Source: Gigaspora margarita (taxonomy: Eukaryota; Glomeromycota; Glomeromycetes; Diversisporales; Gigasporaceae). Taken from it: a DNA stretch of 64,000 nt. The stretch is from NCBI GenBank assembly GCA_009809945.1, contig WTPW01001675.1, forward strand, positions 1 through 64,000. Reading direction: 5' to 3'. The stretch's first letter is position 1. Every line of letters starts with the position of its first letter. The position numbers were made by a program, and so were the translations under genes. Below, piece by piece: positions 33,181 to 44,739 of this stretch. The notes under the pieces are model-generated. The model made no database searches. It saw nothing but the letters and a program-made list of their open reading frames with translations, and was not told the DNA's origin.

Positions 33181-36100
33181 TAGGGATGTTATGGTCCGTC
33201 CTGGTTCAGTCTTGGTTCAAAAGACCGGTCCAGGTAGCAGACCGTAAACTGGACCGAGGTCCATGCACTGGTTCAAAAACTGGTTTTAATTTGGTTCGGT
33301 TCAGGACCAGACCTTGGACCGGTCCACCTTCGACCAATAAGAATGCGATCACGATCATAAATCGAAAAAAAAAAATTTTAAATTTTGTGACAGTAGATTT
33401 TTGCAACTGTAGATTTGCGATAGTAGATTTTGCAACAAATTTTATTTGTAAAAAACAAAAAGACCATACTTTTTACACTTATATAAGTATTAGCAGTTTA
33501 GATTTTTGAAAAAAACATGCTTAGTAGAAAGTTCTTGCATTTCGCAAATCGGGTTAATTTTATAAGATACTACCGCGCTATTATAACAGATAAGATCATC
33601 TCCGTTCAATTTTTTTAATCAATTTCACCAACCCCGTTACTAATCCAGCTTTTAACACAAAGGCACGCCCTTGCAGTTTCAGAATGAAGACGATTGCGGG
33701 TTCTTGAAATGGTATTACCCGCTACTGAGAAGAGTTGTTTACAAGCTACGCTTGTTGCTTGTATACTTAGGTAGTCGGCTGCCATTTTTGAAAGAATAGG
33801 GTAAGTTTTTTGATTTGCCTTCCACCAATCTAATGGGACTGTGTCTTCTTCAATAACCTCTAATTTAATATAACGCTCCAATTCATCAGTATTTGTGGTT
33901 GAATATTCATCGAGGGTATTATCAGGTAATTCTTCTGCTTCAAATCTATTGCGCAAATTCCAAAAAAAGTTTTGAGCGGTCTTAATTGGACTGTCTTCAA
34001 TATTCGTAGAGATGGGAGATGTTTGTTGATATCGATAGGTATATTGATCCATAATTTCCTGAACTGTTTTTTTGGCATCAATGGCTTCTGTCTTATTAAA
34101 TGTTTTTAATTTTGTATGAGGGTCAAGTACGGCGGAGACAACGGAAGGCTTATCCATTATGTTCCAATATTCTTCTATCTTATGATGAATCGACGCAGCA
34201 GCCATCTTTTGAGAAAATTCATCTTGTTCAAGATACAAATCTAAGAAATCTTGAATACTTAACAACACCAAACGAATATCGCTTATGGTTGGATACGATG
34301 TTGCAGAGAGTAGTTTAGTGGCAGCTTCTAAGGGTTCTAATAAAGTAAGCACGTCCTATCAAATTTTTAAAAAATATTTATTAATAACTTAAAATACTTT
34401 ATTTTATTATAATTTTTTTTTGTATTTATTTACTTTTAAATTTTCTTGTTCATTAATACTTGGATATAGGGCATAAATTGACGGATGGTCCACGGCAAGT
34501 AATTTAAGAGCTGCTTCCATTTTTTGCATTTTTTGTAGCATGTAAAAGGTACTGTTCCATCTTGTATCCACATCTAATTCAGGTTTGAAATATGGAATTC
34601 CCTTAAGTTGATATAATCCATGTAAATCATCACAGAGGTGAGTAGATACTTTGACTTTTGACATTAGGCTTCGAACTTTTTCTACTGAAGAGTCAACCAC
34701 TTCTAATTCCTGTTTTGCAGCCAAGTTGAGCACATGGGCTGCACAATGATAATGTGAAAATCCAATATTATCGAATTCATTTTGGAGTTCTTGCGTGATT
34801 AGTCTTCCACAGACAATCATTGCAGATTTGTTATCTGTCGTAAGTGCTAGGACTTTATCTTGAATATTAAATTCAGCAAGAAGGTTGTTAATGGCATCTG
34901 CCATATTTACACCCGTGTGTTTACTGGTAAACGGAATAATATCCAAAAGAAAATGTTGCATTTCCAATTTGCATCAACATAGTAAACTGTGACACCCAGA
35001 AATGCTTCAAAATTTCGGGATGTCCACATATCGGTGGTTAAAGAAATTTTTCCAGGAATTCTTACAATATCATTAACAATTTTAATTCTTCTACATTCGA
35101 ACTCATCTATAACCATTTTTTTTGCAGCTTGTCTTGTTGGTGCTATATAACGGGGGTCAAGAAAATTAATAAAATCATTAAAATATTGATTCTCAATAAC
35201 GGTGAATGGTTGTTGGTTGGCAATAATCTAGGTAATTAATTTTTTGTCTCTTCTCTCTTGCTCTTCCTCATTATACGGGTTAGTTCTGGGTGTTCTAGAA
35301 TAGGGAAGTGTGGTTTGGCGTCTTGCTACCACACTAATATTATGAGAGCTAAGATGTCTTCGTAAAGATGAAACTCCAGTAGTGATCGAATAAATGGTAT
35401 TACACTTTCAGCATATGGGTAATCCTGGGTTAGCAACTGTAGTAGTATCAAAGTGAGCCAAACTGATGAACGCCTTCTGAGTCTTGTTCGTGTGTTATTA
35501 CTTTGAGGTGAACTAGTATTGGTATTGGTTTCATAGGAAACCTGACTATTTAGATCGGAATGATTATCTTCAAACGAATCATTATTTTCACAATCAGAAA
35601 GGTTATCATTTTCATCGGGGTCCATTTTCTCTTTTTTTTTTTGTAAAAAAAAGTGCAAAGCTTTATATTTAATTTAGGAATACGTATTGGGCCTTAATTT
35701 ATTAAGCCAAGTAATTTTTTGTTTCTTGATTTAGACATTAATCATGACTAATACACGGTTATTTATTTTATCTAAGGGGTTTTTTTAACTCATATTCATG
35801 GTATATTTTTAGAATATTGACGTTTCTGTTATTTTATCGTTTTACAAGTTCTTATCTTTAATCAAGCATTTGATTCATCTTGAATTGGCTAATTGATCCG
35901 TGAAAAGTAGCACAATAATTTTTTAAAAAAGATACAATTTAAAATATAAGCAGAAATAGTATCAATCTGGATTCTTGAACAAAATTCGAATTATAGAAGC
36001 TAAATCACAGAATTTATAATGCATTTAAGATAATTATATATATTGGATAATAATGAATTGCAAAGATAGTATATAAGTAAAGCAGAATAATGATATGATC

Positions 36101-36812
36101 TGGTTTTTTTCTGTACTGATTAAATCTTATATATTACTGGTTTAAAAAAAGTCGATTCTTGTTGAGATTCTTATTTCGCGAATAAAATTTTTTTGTTTAA
36201 ATAGTCAAAACTGGCTATTACATAGTTTTTGGGGTTTTTTTCACACAGAATTATAAAAACTTGTTATTTAAAATAATTTTTAATCTTGAAATACAAATCT
36301 GTATTAATCATTAATCGCTCAATTTAGTATCAAGGTCATACATAGAACCAATTCTAGTAAGTCGACTTTAGTAAAAAGATTGCGTAATTTTTAAAAAATA
36401 CAGTATTATATTTTTAATTAATGCGCTTTATTCTATATATAAAAAAAAAGCCGTCTTTTACACTTGTGATATTATTCAAACCTCGGCCTATTTTACTATA
36501 TTTGTTTATGAAAATCATGTGAAATGACGTTTATTTTACAAAGCAGTAAGTATTGGTATAATAGACTTTTAATAATAAAGATAGATTAATCGCGTCAAGT
36601 GCAAAGTATGATAGTATTTTCTTATAATAATAAATAAATGCACATATACAGCAATGCGTAATTATTCTCTGCATACTATCGTGCATCCATTTTGATTATA
36701 TAATCGCGGACTGACTTATTTGAACTGGTCTAAATTCTTGGACTGAGAACTACTTGAACCAGTTCAAAAAACTGGTTCGGACAGCGGTCTTTGTAGGACC
36801 GTAACATCCCTA
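33181..36812 (-). mobile_element. hAT transposon copy 1 (3632 bp)
   Basis: Inverted ends TAGGGATGTTATGGTCCG and GGACCGTAACATCCCTA. 8-bp target duplication GTTATACC (33173-33180) and GTCATACC (36813-36820), one mismatch. Behind both ends are clustered CTGGTTC, GGACC and GGTCC motifs. It carries a broken transposase at 33615-35625. CpGs are largely intact, in contrast to copy 2. Confidence 0.92.
33615..35625 (-). pseudogene. hAT transposase, copy 1 (BED finger, RNase H-like core, hATC dimerisation domain)
   Basis: The transposase would excise and reinsert the element. Start: Met at 35625 (MDPDENDN). An acidic, Ser/Asn-rich N-terminus leads into a BED zinc finger (C-x2-C around 35405, then SLRRHLSSH). 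The core has LTTDNKSAM and HYHCAAHVLNLA (34720-34860 region). The C-terminus has PLDWWKANQKTYPILSKMA and LSIQATSVAC...LFSVAGN, the hATC signature. A 78-bp phase-0 intron (34356-34433, GTAAAT...ATAG) is supported by the same intron in copy 2. Lesions seen by comparison with copy 2: a missing base near 35457, TGA at 35408-35410 inside the C-x2-C, TAG at 35228-35230 where copy 2 has TGG, and a missing base at 34961-34963. It is not functional as it stands. Confidence 0.88.
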
Positions 36813-37096
36813 GTCATACCCCCTCCTCCCCCTGTGATCTAATTAGCAGCCATTAATAATTTTTATATATAACATATAGACATGATAGACTGCTAACCCC
36901 CCTCCCCCCCTCTCGAAATTATATAATAAACGGCACTTCCCTAAACAAACACATATAGTTCCAAGAATATTTAATCAAACCTCATTGGTCAATATTAATC
37001 ACATGATTAATGAAGTTTATGCTGCATTGTGATTGGCTTTTTTAACTTTCGGGGAGGCAGTTAAGCGATAGGGATGACGCTACCCTAATAATCAAC

Positions 37097-38071
37097 TAGA
37101 AGCTGGCATAAAATGATAAGTGCAAATAATAGAATTAAAGTTTTAACAACATAATATGTTTTATAATTTTTAATATTAATACAGCTATTATATTTTCTTA
37201 AATACCTTAAATCAGAGACTATTTATTAAATTTAAGTAAAAACTAGCTATTATAATGGCTAAATACAAATAAAGAGCATAAATATTTAATTATATAATAT
37301 GTTTTATAATTTAAGACTGTTGCTTAAATAAATAAATACAGTATTTAATATAAATAATTTAGCTGTGTATTTATTTTTTGTTCAACCTGAAAACAACAAA
37401 ATACTTCATTAGTTGAAAATGATAAATTAAATGAAGATTGTCTTTAAGTGAAGATGATTGAATAAATAAAGATCTATCTTTGGATTATATTTCTGACAAT
37501 GATATTAATGCTTACAATAATATAAGAACTATATAAATTTTTATACAAAACAAATTGGGGATAAATTAATCAATTATATTATAAGGATGTGTTTTATTCC
37601 TTAATTATGAAATATTCAAAAAATTATTAGCCATTATTTGTTATAGATCTGAAATGATTTTGATTTTAAAGTTGTTTGTTTTTTTGACAATTGCTTTTTT
37701 CTCCACATTTTGTTAATTTGTAATTTGTTTTTTATTTTATATATTATTATTTTACAAGTTTACTAAAATGCACCTATGGTACTAAACACCATAAATGCTA
37801 TATTTCAAAAATGTTCTAGGCAAATGGAATTGGGTACTCTAAGTAAAAAATATTCAGAACCCCTGAAAACCTCATACGAACTAAAATTGGGATCTTATAT
37901 CCAGTCTGTATTATATTATATAAAACTCTTCTTTATTTTAAAAACTGTACCTAGCCTTAAATTTTATTAATAAAATTATATGAGTATTCAACACTAAAGG
38001 TGCATTTTATAATATTTGATTTTTTTATATATTAAATAAATAAATAAAATTTATTCTATTTATAAATATAA
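37097..38071. other. AT-rich stretch, no gene recognised
   Basis: The short plus frame at 37776-37970 has no known motif. No clear repeats. Confidence 0.4.
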
Positions 38072-38994
38072 TTTAATTGATAATCCGCCTGTCAACTAAA
38101 GAATGACGAAATGTGGCGTGCTTCCATCTAAATTTTTTTCTTATTAAGTTAACGATATATGTCCACTAATTGAAAATTGTAGAGCTCGTCGAGACGCATT
38201 TAAGGTGGTTAGATCATCCAAATCGGCCCAGCGGATGGCGAGATATCGTCGAAAAACGATTGGCTGACTATATAAAATCCCGTGATGGAGATTACATATG
38301 AAAATCACTATAGGCGAAATGTGGCGTGCTTCNNNNNNNNNNNNNNNNNNNNNNNNNNNNNNNNNNNNNNNNNNNNNNNNNNNNNNNNNNNNNNNNNNNN
38401 NNNNNNNNNNNNNNNNNNNNNNNNNNNNNNNNNNNNNNNNNNNNNNNNNNNNNNNNNNNNNNNNNNNNNNNNNNNNNNNNNNNNNNNNNNNNNNNNNNNN
38501 NNNNNNNNNNNNNNNNNNNNNNNNNNNNNNNNNNNNNNNNNNNNNNNNNNNNNNNNNNNNNNNNNNNNNNNNNNNNNNNNNNNNNNNNNNNNNNNNNNNN
38601 NNNNNNNNNNNNNNNNNNNNNNNNNNNNNNNNNNNNNNNNNNNNNNNNNNTTAGATGCGTCTCAACGAGCTCTACAGCTTTCAATTAATGGGCATTACCG
38701 TTAACTTAGTAAGAAAAAAATTTAGATGGAAGCACGCCACATTTCGCCTATAGTGATTTTCATATGTAATCTCCGTCACGGGATTTTATATAGTCGGCCA
38801 ATCGTTTTTCGATGATATCTCGCCATCCACTGGGCTGATTTGGATGATCTAACCACTGTTAGATGTGTCTCGACGAGCTCTACAATTTTCAATTAGTGAA
38901 CATATATCGTTAACTTAATAAGAAAAAGAAAGTTTAGATGGAAGCATGCCACATTTCGTCATTCTTTAGTTGACAAGCGGATTATCAATTAAAT
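38072..38994. mobile_element. Giant palindrome (foldback element) with assembly gap at its centre
   Basis: Arms TTTAATTGATAATCCGC...GTCAACTAAAGAATGACG at left and the complement at right (CGTCATTCTTTAGTTGAC). Each arm consists of units of about 208 bp starting GAAATGTGGCGTGCTTCC, containing the shared module (CTCGTCGAGACG, GGTGGTT, ATCCAAATCGGCCCAG) and AAATCCCGTGATGGAG. N at 38333-38650 covers the centre. CpGs are retained, so it is probably young. No protein is visible. Confidence 0.8.
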
Positions 38995-38999
38995 AACTT

Positions 39000-39730
39000 T
39001 GGCATTAACTGCAAAATATTTTAAAGCTTAGTCAAAAAGTCAATATAATAAATTAATTATATTTAAATTTGACCATCAATTATAAAATAAATTTGTGGAT
39101 TCACTTAGAGTAGTAACAGATATTGCATAATTTCAATTTACTATGGTGTACCCTTTCTTCTACATAAGACGTTCTGATTGGTTGTTTTAAAAAATTATCA
39201 ATTATCAAAATTTTACTAATAGAGCATAATTGGGCTTTAAATAAACTTATTTAAAATATAATTATATTCTAAATAATGTATTTTTTTTGGTATTAAACAA
39301 GTTTGTTTAGTGCAAAAAGTTATATTTCATTAGTAAAATTTTGCATAATATAAAATTTTTTATATTTTTTATTAATAAAAATATAGAAAATTTTGTATTA
39401 TGCAAATTTTACCAATGAATTATAAATTTTAGCTCTAAGTAAACTTGTTTAAGACCAAAAAATACATTATTTTAGTATATATTTTTTTAATTTTCGTAAC
39501 TTTTCAAATAAAAATGAGCAAAAATGCATTTTTGATAAAAATTTCTAATATTGTTCATCTTTATTTCAAAAATTAACAAAATTAAATAATTATATACTGG
39601 AATAATATAGTTTTGTACTGAACAAGTTTAATTAGAGCTCAAAATTATAATTAATTATAAAAATTTTGTATAATACAAAATTTTACTAATCAATTAACTT
39701 GCTTATCACTAAATCTACATATTTTGCACT
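39000..39730. repeat. AT-rich repeats of AACAAGTTTACTTAG type
   Basis: AAACAAGTTT(A/G)(C/T)TTAG and its complement recur about every 100-250 bp from 39290 to 41350, with AAAATTTTGCATAATA between. No gene. Confidence 0.5.
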
Positions 39731-39731
39731 C

Positions 39732-40562
39732 TGTGATGGGCTTATATATCACACTCTAATTTGATTGGCTAAAATTTTTGTAGATCATTTTTTTAAAAAT
39801 AAACAAATTATTGTAAAAACTTTAGGTTAGAATTAGATTAAAAGATTTATTAAAAATTTCTTAAATTTCTTTGTATTTGTATGCAAAAAAATTTTGTATA
39901 AACAAGTTTACTTAGTGGAAATAAAAGGTTTATCTTAATAAAATTTAAAGATATTCACAATTTTTCATTTTTTTAACTCATTTTTTAATGATTTCTCCAA
40001 ATTTTATTAAAACAATCTTTCTAATTCAACTAAGTAAACTTATTTAGCACTAAATTTTGCATTAGAAGCAATAAATTTTAAGAGTAGGGTGAACATAGAT
40101 CATTTCTTATATAAGTAGATCAACCAAAAAAATATTACACAAAAATGGATCACATGTTACATATAAAAGTTTTTAAAAATATAATCAATTTTCATTAAAG
40201 TTTTGGGGTAGATATATTAGACCCTCTAATTCTAATTATAATAATTTGAACCCCTGTATTATTTAAAAAAAACATACTTGCATATACCATTAATTCTTCC
40301 TAGGTTGAACGAAATTTGCCTAGGTTACACAATATAAATATCATATGATCATCACCTGATTTCAATTAAATGTTATTGTAAAAAAATTAGTAATGTAATC
40401 ACTAGTAAAAATGATCGATGTTCACCCTACCCTTAAGACTTTTTTTAAAATTTCTTAGACTAATTTTTAATCTAAAAAAATTTGACAAAACTGTTTTTCT
40501 AAAAAAATAATGATCTGCAAATTTAGCCAATCAAATTAGAGTGCGATATACAGGCACATTAC
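39732..40562. mobile_element. Foldback element, CACTCTAATTTGATTGGCTA arms
   Basis: The left arm TGTGATGGGC...CACTCTAATTTGATTGGC is complemented by GCCAATCAAATTAGAGTG...GTGC...ATTACA on the right. A TTAA element is nested at 40082-40432. Otherwise AT-rich. Confidence 0.65.
40082..40432. mobile_element. piggyBac-like MITE (TTAA target), copy 2
   Basis: TTAA on both sides (40078-40081, 40433-40436). Ends GAGTAGGGTGAACATAGATC and GATCGATGTTCACCCTACCC. The terminal GGGTAG and the following ATCATTT agree with copy 1 at 5553-6048. Non-coding. Confidence 0.7.
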
Positions 40563-41385
40563 ACCCATATAAAGCATATTAAACTTTTAATTATTTAAGT
40601 TTTTTAATTTTGAAATGAAAATAAATTAAATTAGTAAGTTTTATCAAAATGTAATATTGCTTATCTTTGCTTAAATTTTAAAAAATCAAAAAGAATATAC
40701 ACTAATATAGGGTGTTTTTGGTCTGAACAAGTTTACTTAGAGTCAAAGTTATAAATAATTATTAAAATTTTATATAATTTTGAATTTTTTATATTTTTAT
40801 TAATAAAAATATAAATTCTAAATAATACAAAATTATACTTATCAATTATAGTTTTTGGCTCTAAATAAACTTGTTTAGCAATAAAAAATATATTATTTAG
40901 TACATATTTTTTGATTTTTTAAAAGAATTTTTCTAAATAAACATGGGGTATTTGGGTAATAACTGTTAATTTGCAAATCTGTATAACATGCCAATTGAAC
41001 CAATTTTTATATCAAAAAAAAATTAATCCTTTTTTATAGTTAGGGTAAGAGTAGATTTGGGATTGGAAGAGAGTGTAGTTTATACCAAAATTTCTCAATA
41101 AATTTTTTTGTTAGAAGCCAAAAAGTGGGGACATAATCAAAATTTTGTGATATTAGTTGGTTTTTACATTTCTCTTGTACATACATCTCATGTACAAATA
41201 GAAATTTTCTTTTTAAAATTTTAAATAAAGATAAGCAATATTGCATTTTAAATAAATATTTACCAATTTTACTCATCTTGATTTCAAAATTAAATAATTA
41301 AATAATTATATACTAGAATAATAGCTTTAGTATTGAACAAGTTTACTTAGTATTTAAAGTTATAATTTATTAGTAAAAGGTTGCA
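40563..41385. repeat. AT-rich repeats, continued
   Basis: Further diverged AACAAGTTTACTTAG blocks. The minus frame 41040-41276 (78 residues) has no motif I recognise. Confidence 0.4.
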
Positions 41386-41386
41386 T

Positions 41387-41592
41387 ACTGCTAAAGGACC
41401 CCGAGCTATACATAGATAGGTAACAATTTGCTTTTGCTTATTTAAACTATTTTTGTAGATATTTTCTATATTTAGTAATATTAATGCTTATTTTTGACTA
41501 TTTTTCTGTAGATTATTTCCATTTTTAGAAATATATAACAATTTTTTAAAATTGTTAGCTGTTCATAGATTGCTCAAGGTCCTACTGCTGAA
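41387..41592. mobile_element. Probable MITE, CTGCTAAAGGACC ends
   Basis: CTGCTAAAGGACC...GAGC and GCTCAAGGTCCTACTGCTG, with ATAGATAGGTAACA / TGTTAGCTGTTCATAGAT inside. About 205 bp. Ends approximate. Confidence 0.5.
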
Positions 41593-42650
41593 TTCTTTAT
41601 ATTTTTATAGCACAGCAGAAATTCGGGTTGATTGGCCAAAATTAGGGTAAATATAATTGGTGACAGTCTTTTTTTTATACAGCAATTGTAATTTTTAAAG
41701 TACTTTTATTAAGTAAAGATTGTCACAATATACGAATTTTTTTTATTATATGTAAATATAACAACTGGTTTAATATTCTATTTTTTTATCTTTAAAGCAA
41801 CCATTTTTTTAATTGGGATACAGTTGAATGCTATAGCTAAGAAAATTAGATAAGAAACAAAAGTTTTACTGATCTTAATAGCTTCAGAAAGGTCACAATA
41901 TGGAGTATATGAAGTTGTTTGAATTTTTACTCATTTTGTATTGATTACTAACATGCTTTTTCTTTTATCTCTAAAAAATACAATAAGAAATTATAAGTAA
42001 ACAGACATGTAAATAAAGAGTTATACTGTAGAACATATCAACAAATACTTGAAAAAAATATTTGGCAAAATAAATTACAAATCTTTAGTTCAAAATAGAC
42101 AGTTTTATTATCAATATTATCACCTTGTGTAACTTATTTTTTAGAATGACAAAACTGTTTATTATTAAAGCACATGAAGAGTGGCTTTTGAGAATGTGAG
42201 TATGTAAACAGGTTTATAATGATGTGAATGAATGTGGGTTTTATTATTTAAAAAGATGAAAAATTCTTTTAGGCAAGTTTAATTTTTACTAAATTTTTTG
42301 TATTGCCTTATACCTGGAACAGAGTAAAGGAACTTAATCCCAAAGAAAGGTTGCACCAATGTTCTGTTTCTCAATCTCAATGTTCAAATTATGAAGTAGG
42401 GCTTTGAGTCTTAATGCAGTAATGGATACCATTTTTACCTGGGTTTTAAATTTGCTGATTTAAAGAAATTTCTATAATTTTTTTTTGTTTTTTTTTAATA
42501 AATAATTAACAAAAGTAGAAGTTGTTAATTAAAAAAAAACATGTTGTGAATGTAAGCAAAGTTAAACTTTGCAAATATGTAACTTTAATTGAAAAAAATA
42601 ATAAAAGTATTTACTGTGAAATAAACAACTATTATCTATGAAGTGGACAA
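41593..42650. other. No gene recognised
   Basis: AT-rich, no ORF over 60 codons, no strong inverted repeat. Confidence 0.4.
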
Positions 42651-42656
42651 TAAATA

Positions 42657-43397
42657 TAGTCAGACCTCTCTATAATCACAAGTTGGTCGCACCCTATTTT
42701 GGTGATTGTATAGAGGTGTGACTATAAATAAAATACTTTGTCATAGTCACATGACCAAAGGTCAATTAGTAATATATTTGCGCATATTTGAAATATTATT
42801 AAAAAATTTAAAATATTTGATAGTGAATAACTTTTGATCCAGTGGCCCAATTTGGATAAAATGACCACTAGAGTATTCTCTGAAGAGTATAAAATTGTCA
42901 AATCTAGTTACAAATGCTAAGATCATTAAGGATTTTTGCCTAGATATTTAAATTTAATCAATTTTTAAACATGTNAAGTGACACAAATCCTTAACGATCA
43001 CAGGAGCCTGTGATTGGATTTTAACGATTTAGGGCTCATTAGAATCGTCTCATCGAGACGAACATNTTGGTNGTTGTTNCATTTAAATCGGACNNNTGNA
43101 TCAAAAGTTATTTGCTGTCAAACCTTTAAGAATTTTTAATAGAATATTTTAAATAAACATGAATATGAATATCGGCCAATCAGATTTTTTAATCCATATT
43201 TGGTCAAAATTTGTGACTATAAAGAGGGTTTTTATTAATAAAATTGATAAAAAAATCAAAATTTTTTTGTGATAGTGATTATAGGTGATTTGTGACTATA
43301 AAGAGGTTTTTTTACTATATAAAAGTCTGTTGCACAATATTGGGTGCTTATATAGAGGTGTGACTATATGGGGTGTGACTATAGAGAGGTCTGACTG
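42657..43397. mobile_element. Tc1/pogo-type MITE, CAGTCAGACCTCTCTATA ends (full copy)
   Basis: TA flanks (42655-42656, 43398-43399). Ends TAGTCAGACCTCTCTATA and TATAGAGAGGTCTGACTG. Internal GTGACTATA phrases. Contains both halves of the shared module (42835-42910 and 43045-43115, the latter with CGTCTCATCGAGACG and ATTTAAATCGGAC). Several single N bases suggest assembly ambiguity among copies. Related to 7495-8146 and 54575-54741. No transposase. Confidence 0.8.
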
Positions 43398-43599
43398 TAT
43401 GTAAGTATGGTATGTGAGTAATTAAATGTGTAAGTAGGCATATTTGAATAATATTTGAATAATTTAGATTGGAATTTATCAAATAATAAACAGAATTTGA
43501 ATAAGTACTATTTATTCAAATATTTGATGAAAATATTATTCAAATAACGAATACTAATATAGAGCTCTATAAACAAATGTATGGTAGGGACCTGTAAAA

Positions 43600-43940
43600 T
43601 CTAGAAATTATAGCAAATTAGTATGGTATAGGTAAGCAGATTCATATAGCATAGGCTGAATTTAAGATCTATACTATACCAATCAACTATAATTCCTAAC
43701 TCTAATGCTAAAAGTATTTCACAGATTAGTATAGTATAGGTGAGCAGATCCATATAGTATAGCTGAATTTTTAAATCTACACTATACTAATCTAGTGTAA
43801 TATATATTAGCATAGGGTTAGGAATTATGGCTGATCAGTATAATATAGATTTTAAATTCAGCTTATACTATACGGAACTGCTCACCTATACTATACTGAT
43901 CTGCTTAACTATCCTTACTATACTGATCTGTGAAATATAT
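43600..43940. repeat. Foldback of TAGTATAGGTGAGCAGAT units
   Basis: Four units of about 70-90 bp built from TAGTATAGGTGAGCAGATCC / ATATAGTATAGCTGAATTT, alternating in orientation, around a GTTAGGAATTATGG / CATAATTCCTAAC pair. Probably a decayed foldback transposon. Confidence 0.65.
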
Positions 43941-44735
43941 CAAAATCTGTGATTTGCTATGATCGAAGCAAATTGTAAATTCATGTATTTTATTGCATTT
44001 TGCTTTGATTACTTTGATTATAGCAAATATATTTTTTAAGCATATTAAATCAAAAAAAAGTAGCAAATGCTTTTTAACAATTGTAAAATACAAAAACAGT
44101 TAAAATAAAATTTAGTGCAACACATTTTTTAAAAGTGCAAGTTTTTTAATTAGATAAATTTTTAGAATTTATGTACAGATAAGTAAACGTAATTCATTTG
44201 GCACTTTAATTATTAATTAGCAGTAAATCAAATAATTTACTAATATTGAAAACATATTTTGCTAAATTATGCAAGTTTGTGAATAAACAAATTTGTGATT
44301 GTGCAAGTAAATAAATATTTGGGTATAAAATAAATAAATATGTATATATATAAAAAAGATATATAAATTCATAAATTTAATTTATTATAAAATGTGCCTA
44401 TGGTGGTTTTGCACCTATTATATGTTTTATTATGTTTTTTAGATTTTTTTAAGATTTGAATATAAAAATATTTAATACAAAATTTACATATTAGCATTAG
44501 TAATTATGGTTAGAATTAGGGTTTGAAAAAGGTTTTTAGAGGTGTAGAGCATTTTTACTTAGAACATCTTGCACCAATTAATTAGCCAGTTTTTGGGAAC
44601 ATATATATATATATATATAAATACCATATGTGTGTTTTAGTAAAAGTCAATATATAAATATAAAAATATATAATAAATTATATTTATAATTGTAAAATAT
44701 TATTTATTTATTTACCAATTTTGTATATTAGATAT
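43941..44735. other. AT-rich stretch, nothing recognised
   Basis: Contains a short TA microsatellite near 44603. No gene seen. Confidence 0.4.
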
Positions 44736-44739
44736 TGCA

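Larger units (their letters stand above)
33132..36942. mobile_element. MITE interrupted by hAT copy 1
   Basis: Ends AGGGAAGTGCCGTTTATTA (33132-33150, match continuing to 33158) and TAATAAACGGCACTTCCCT (36924-36942, match from 36916), about 25 of 27 bp. Only about 180 bp belongs to this element (33132-33180 and 36813-36942); the rest is the hAT insertion. Confidence 0.7.
33083..37096. mobile_element. Outermost inverted-repeat layer around the hAT nest
   Basis: GTTGATTATTAGGTTAACGTC-like arm at 33083-33103 is complemented by GACGCTACCCTAATAATCAA at 37076-37096 (two mismatches). Without the inner insertions this would be a small MITE of about 200 bp. No target duplication was seen, so the layer is likely but not certain. 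Confidence 0.45.
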
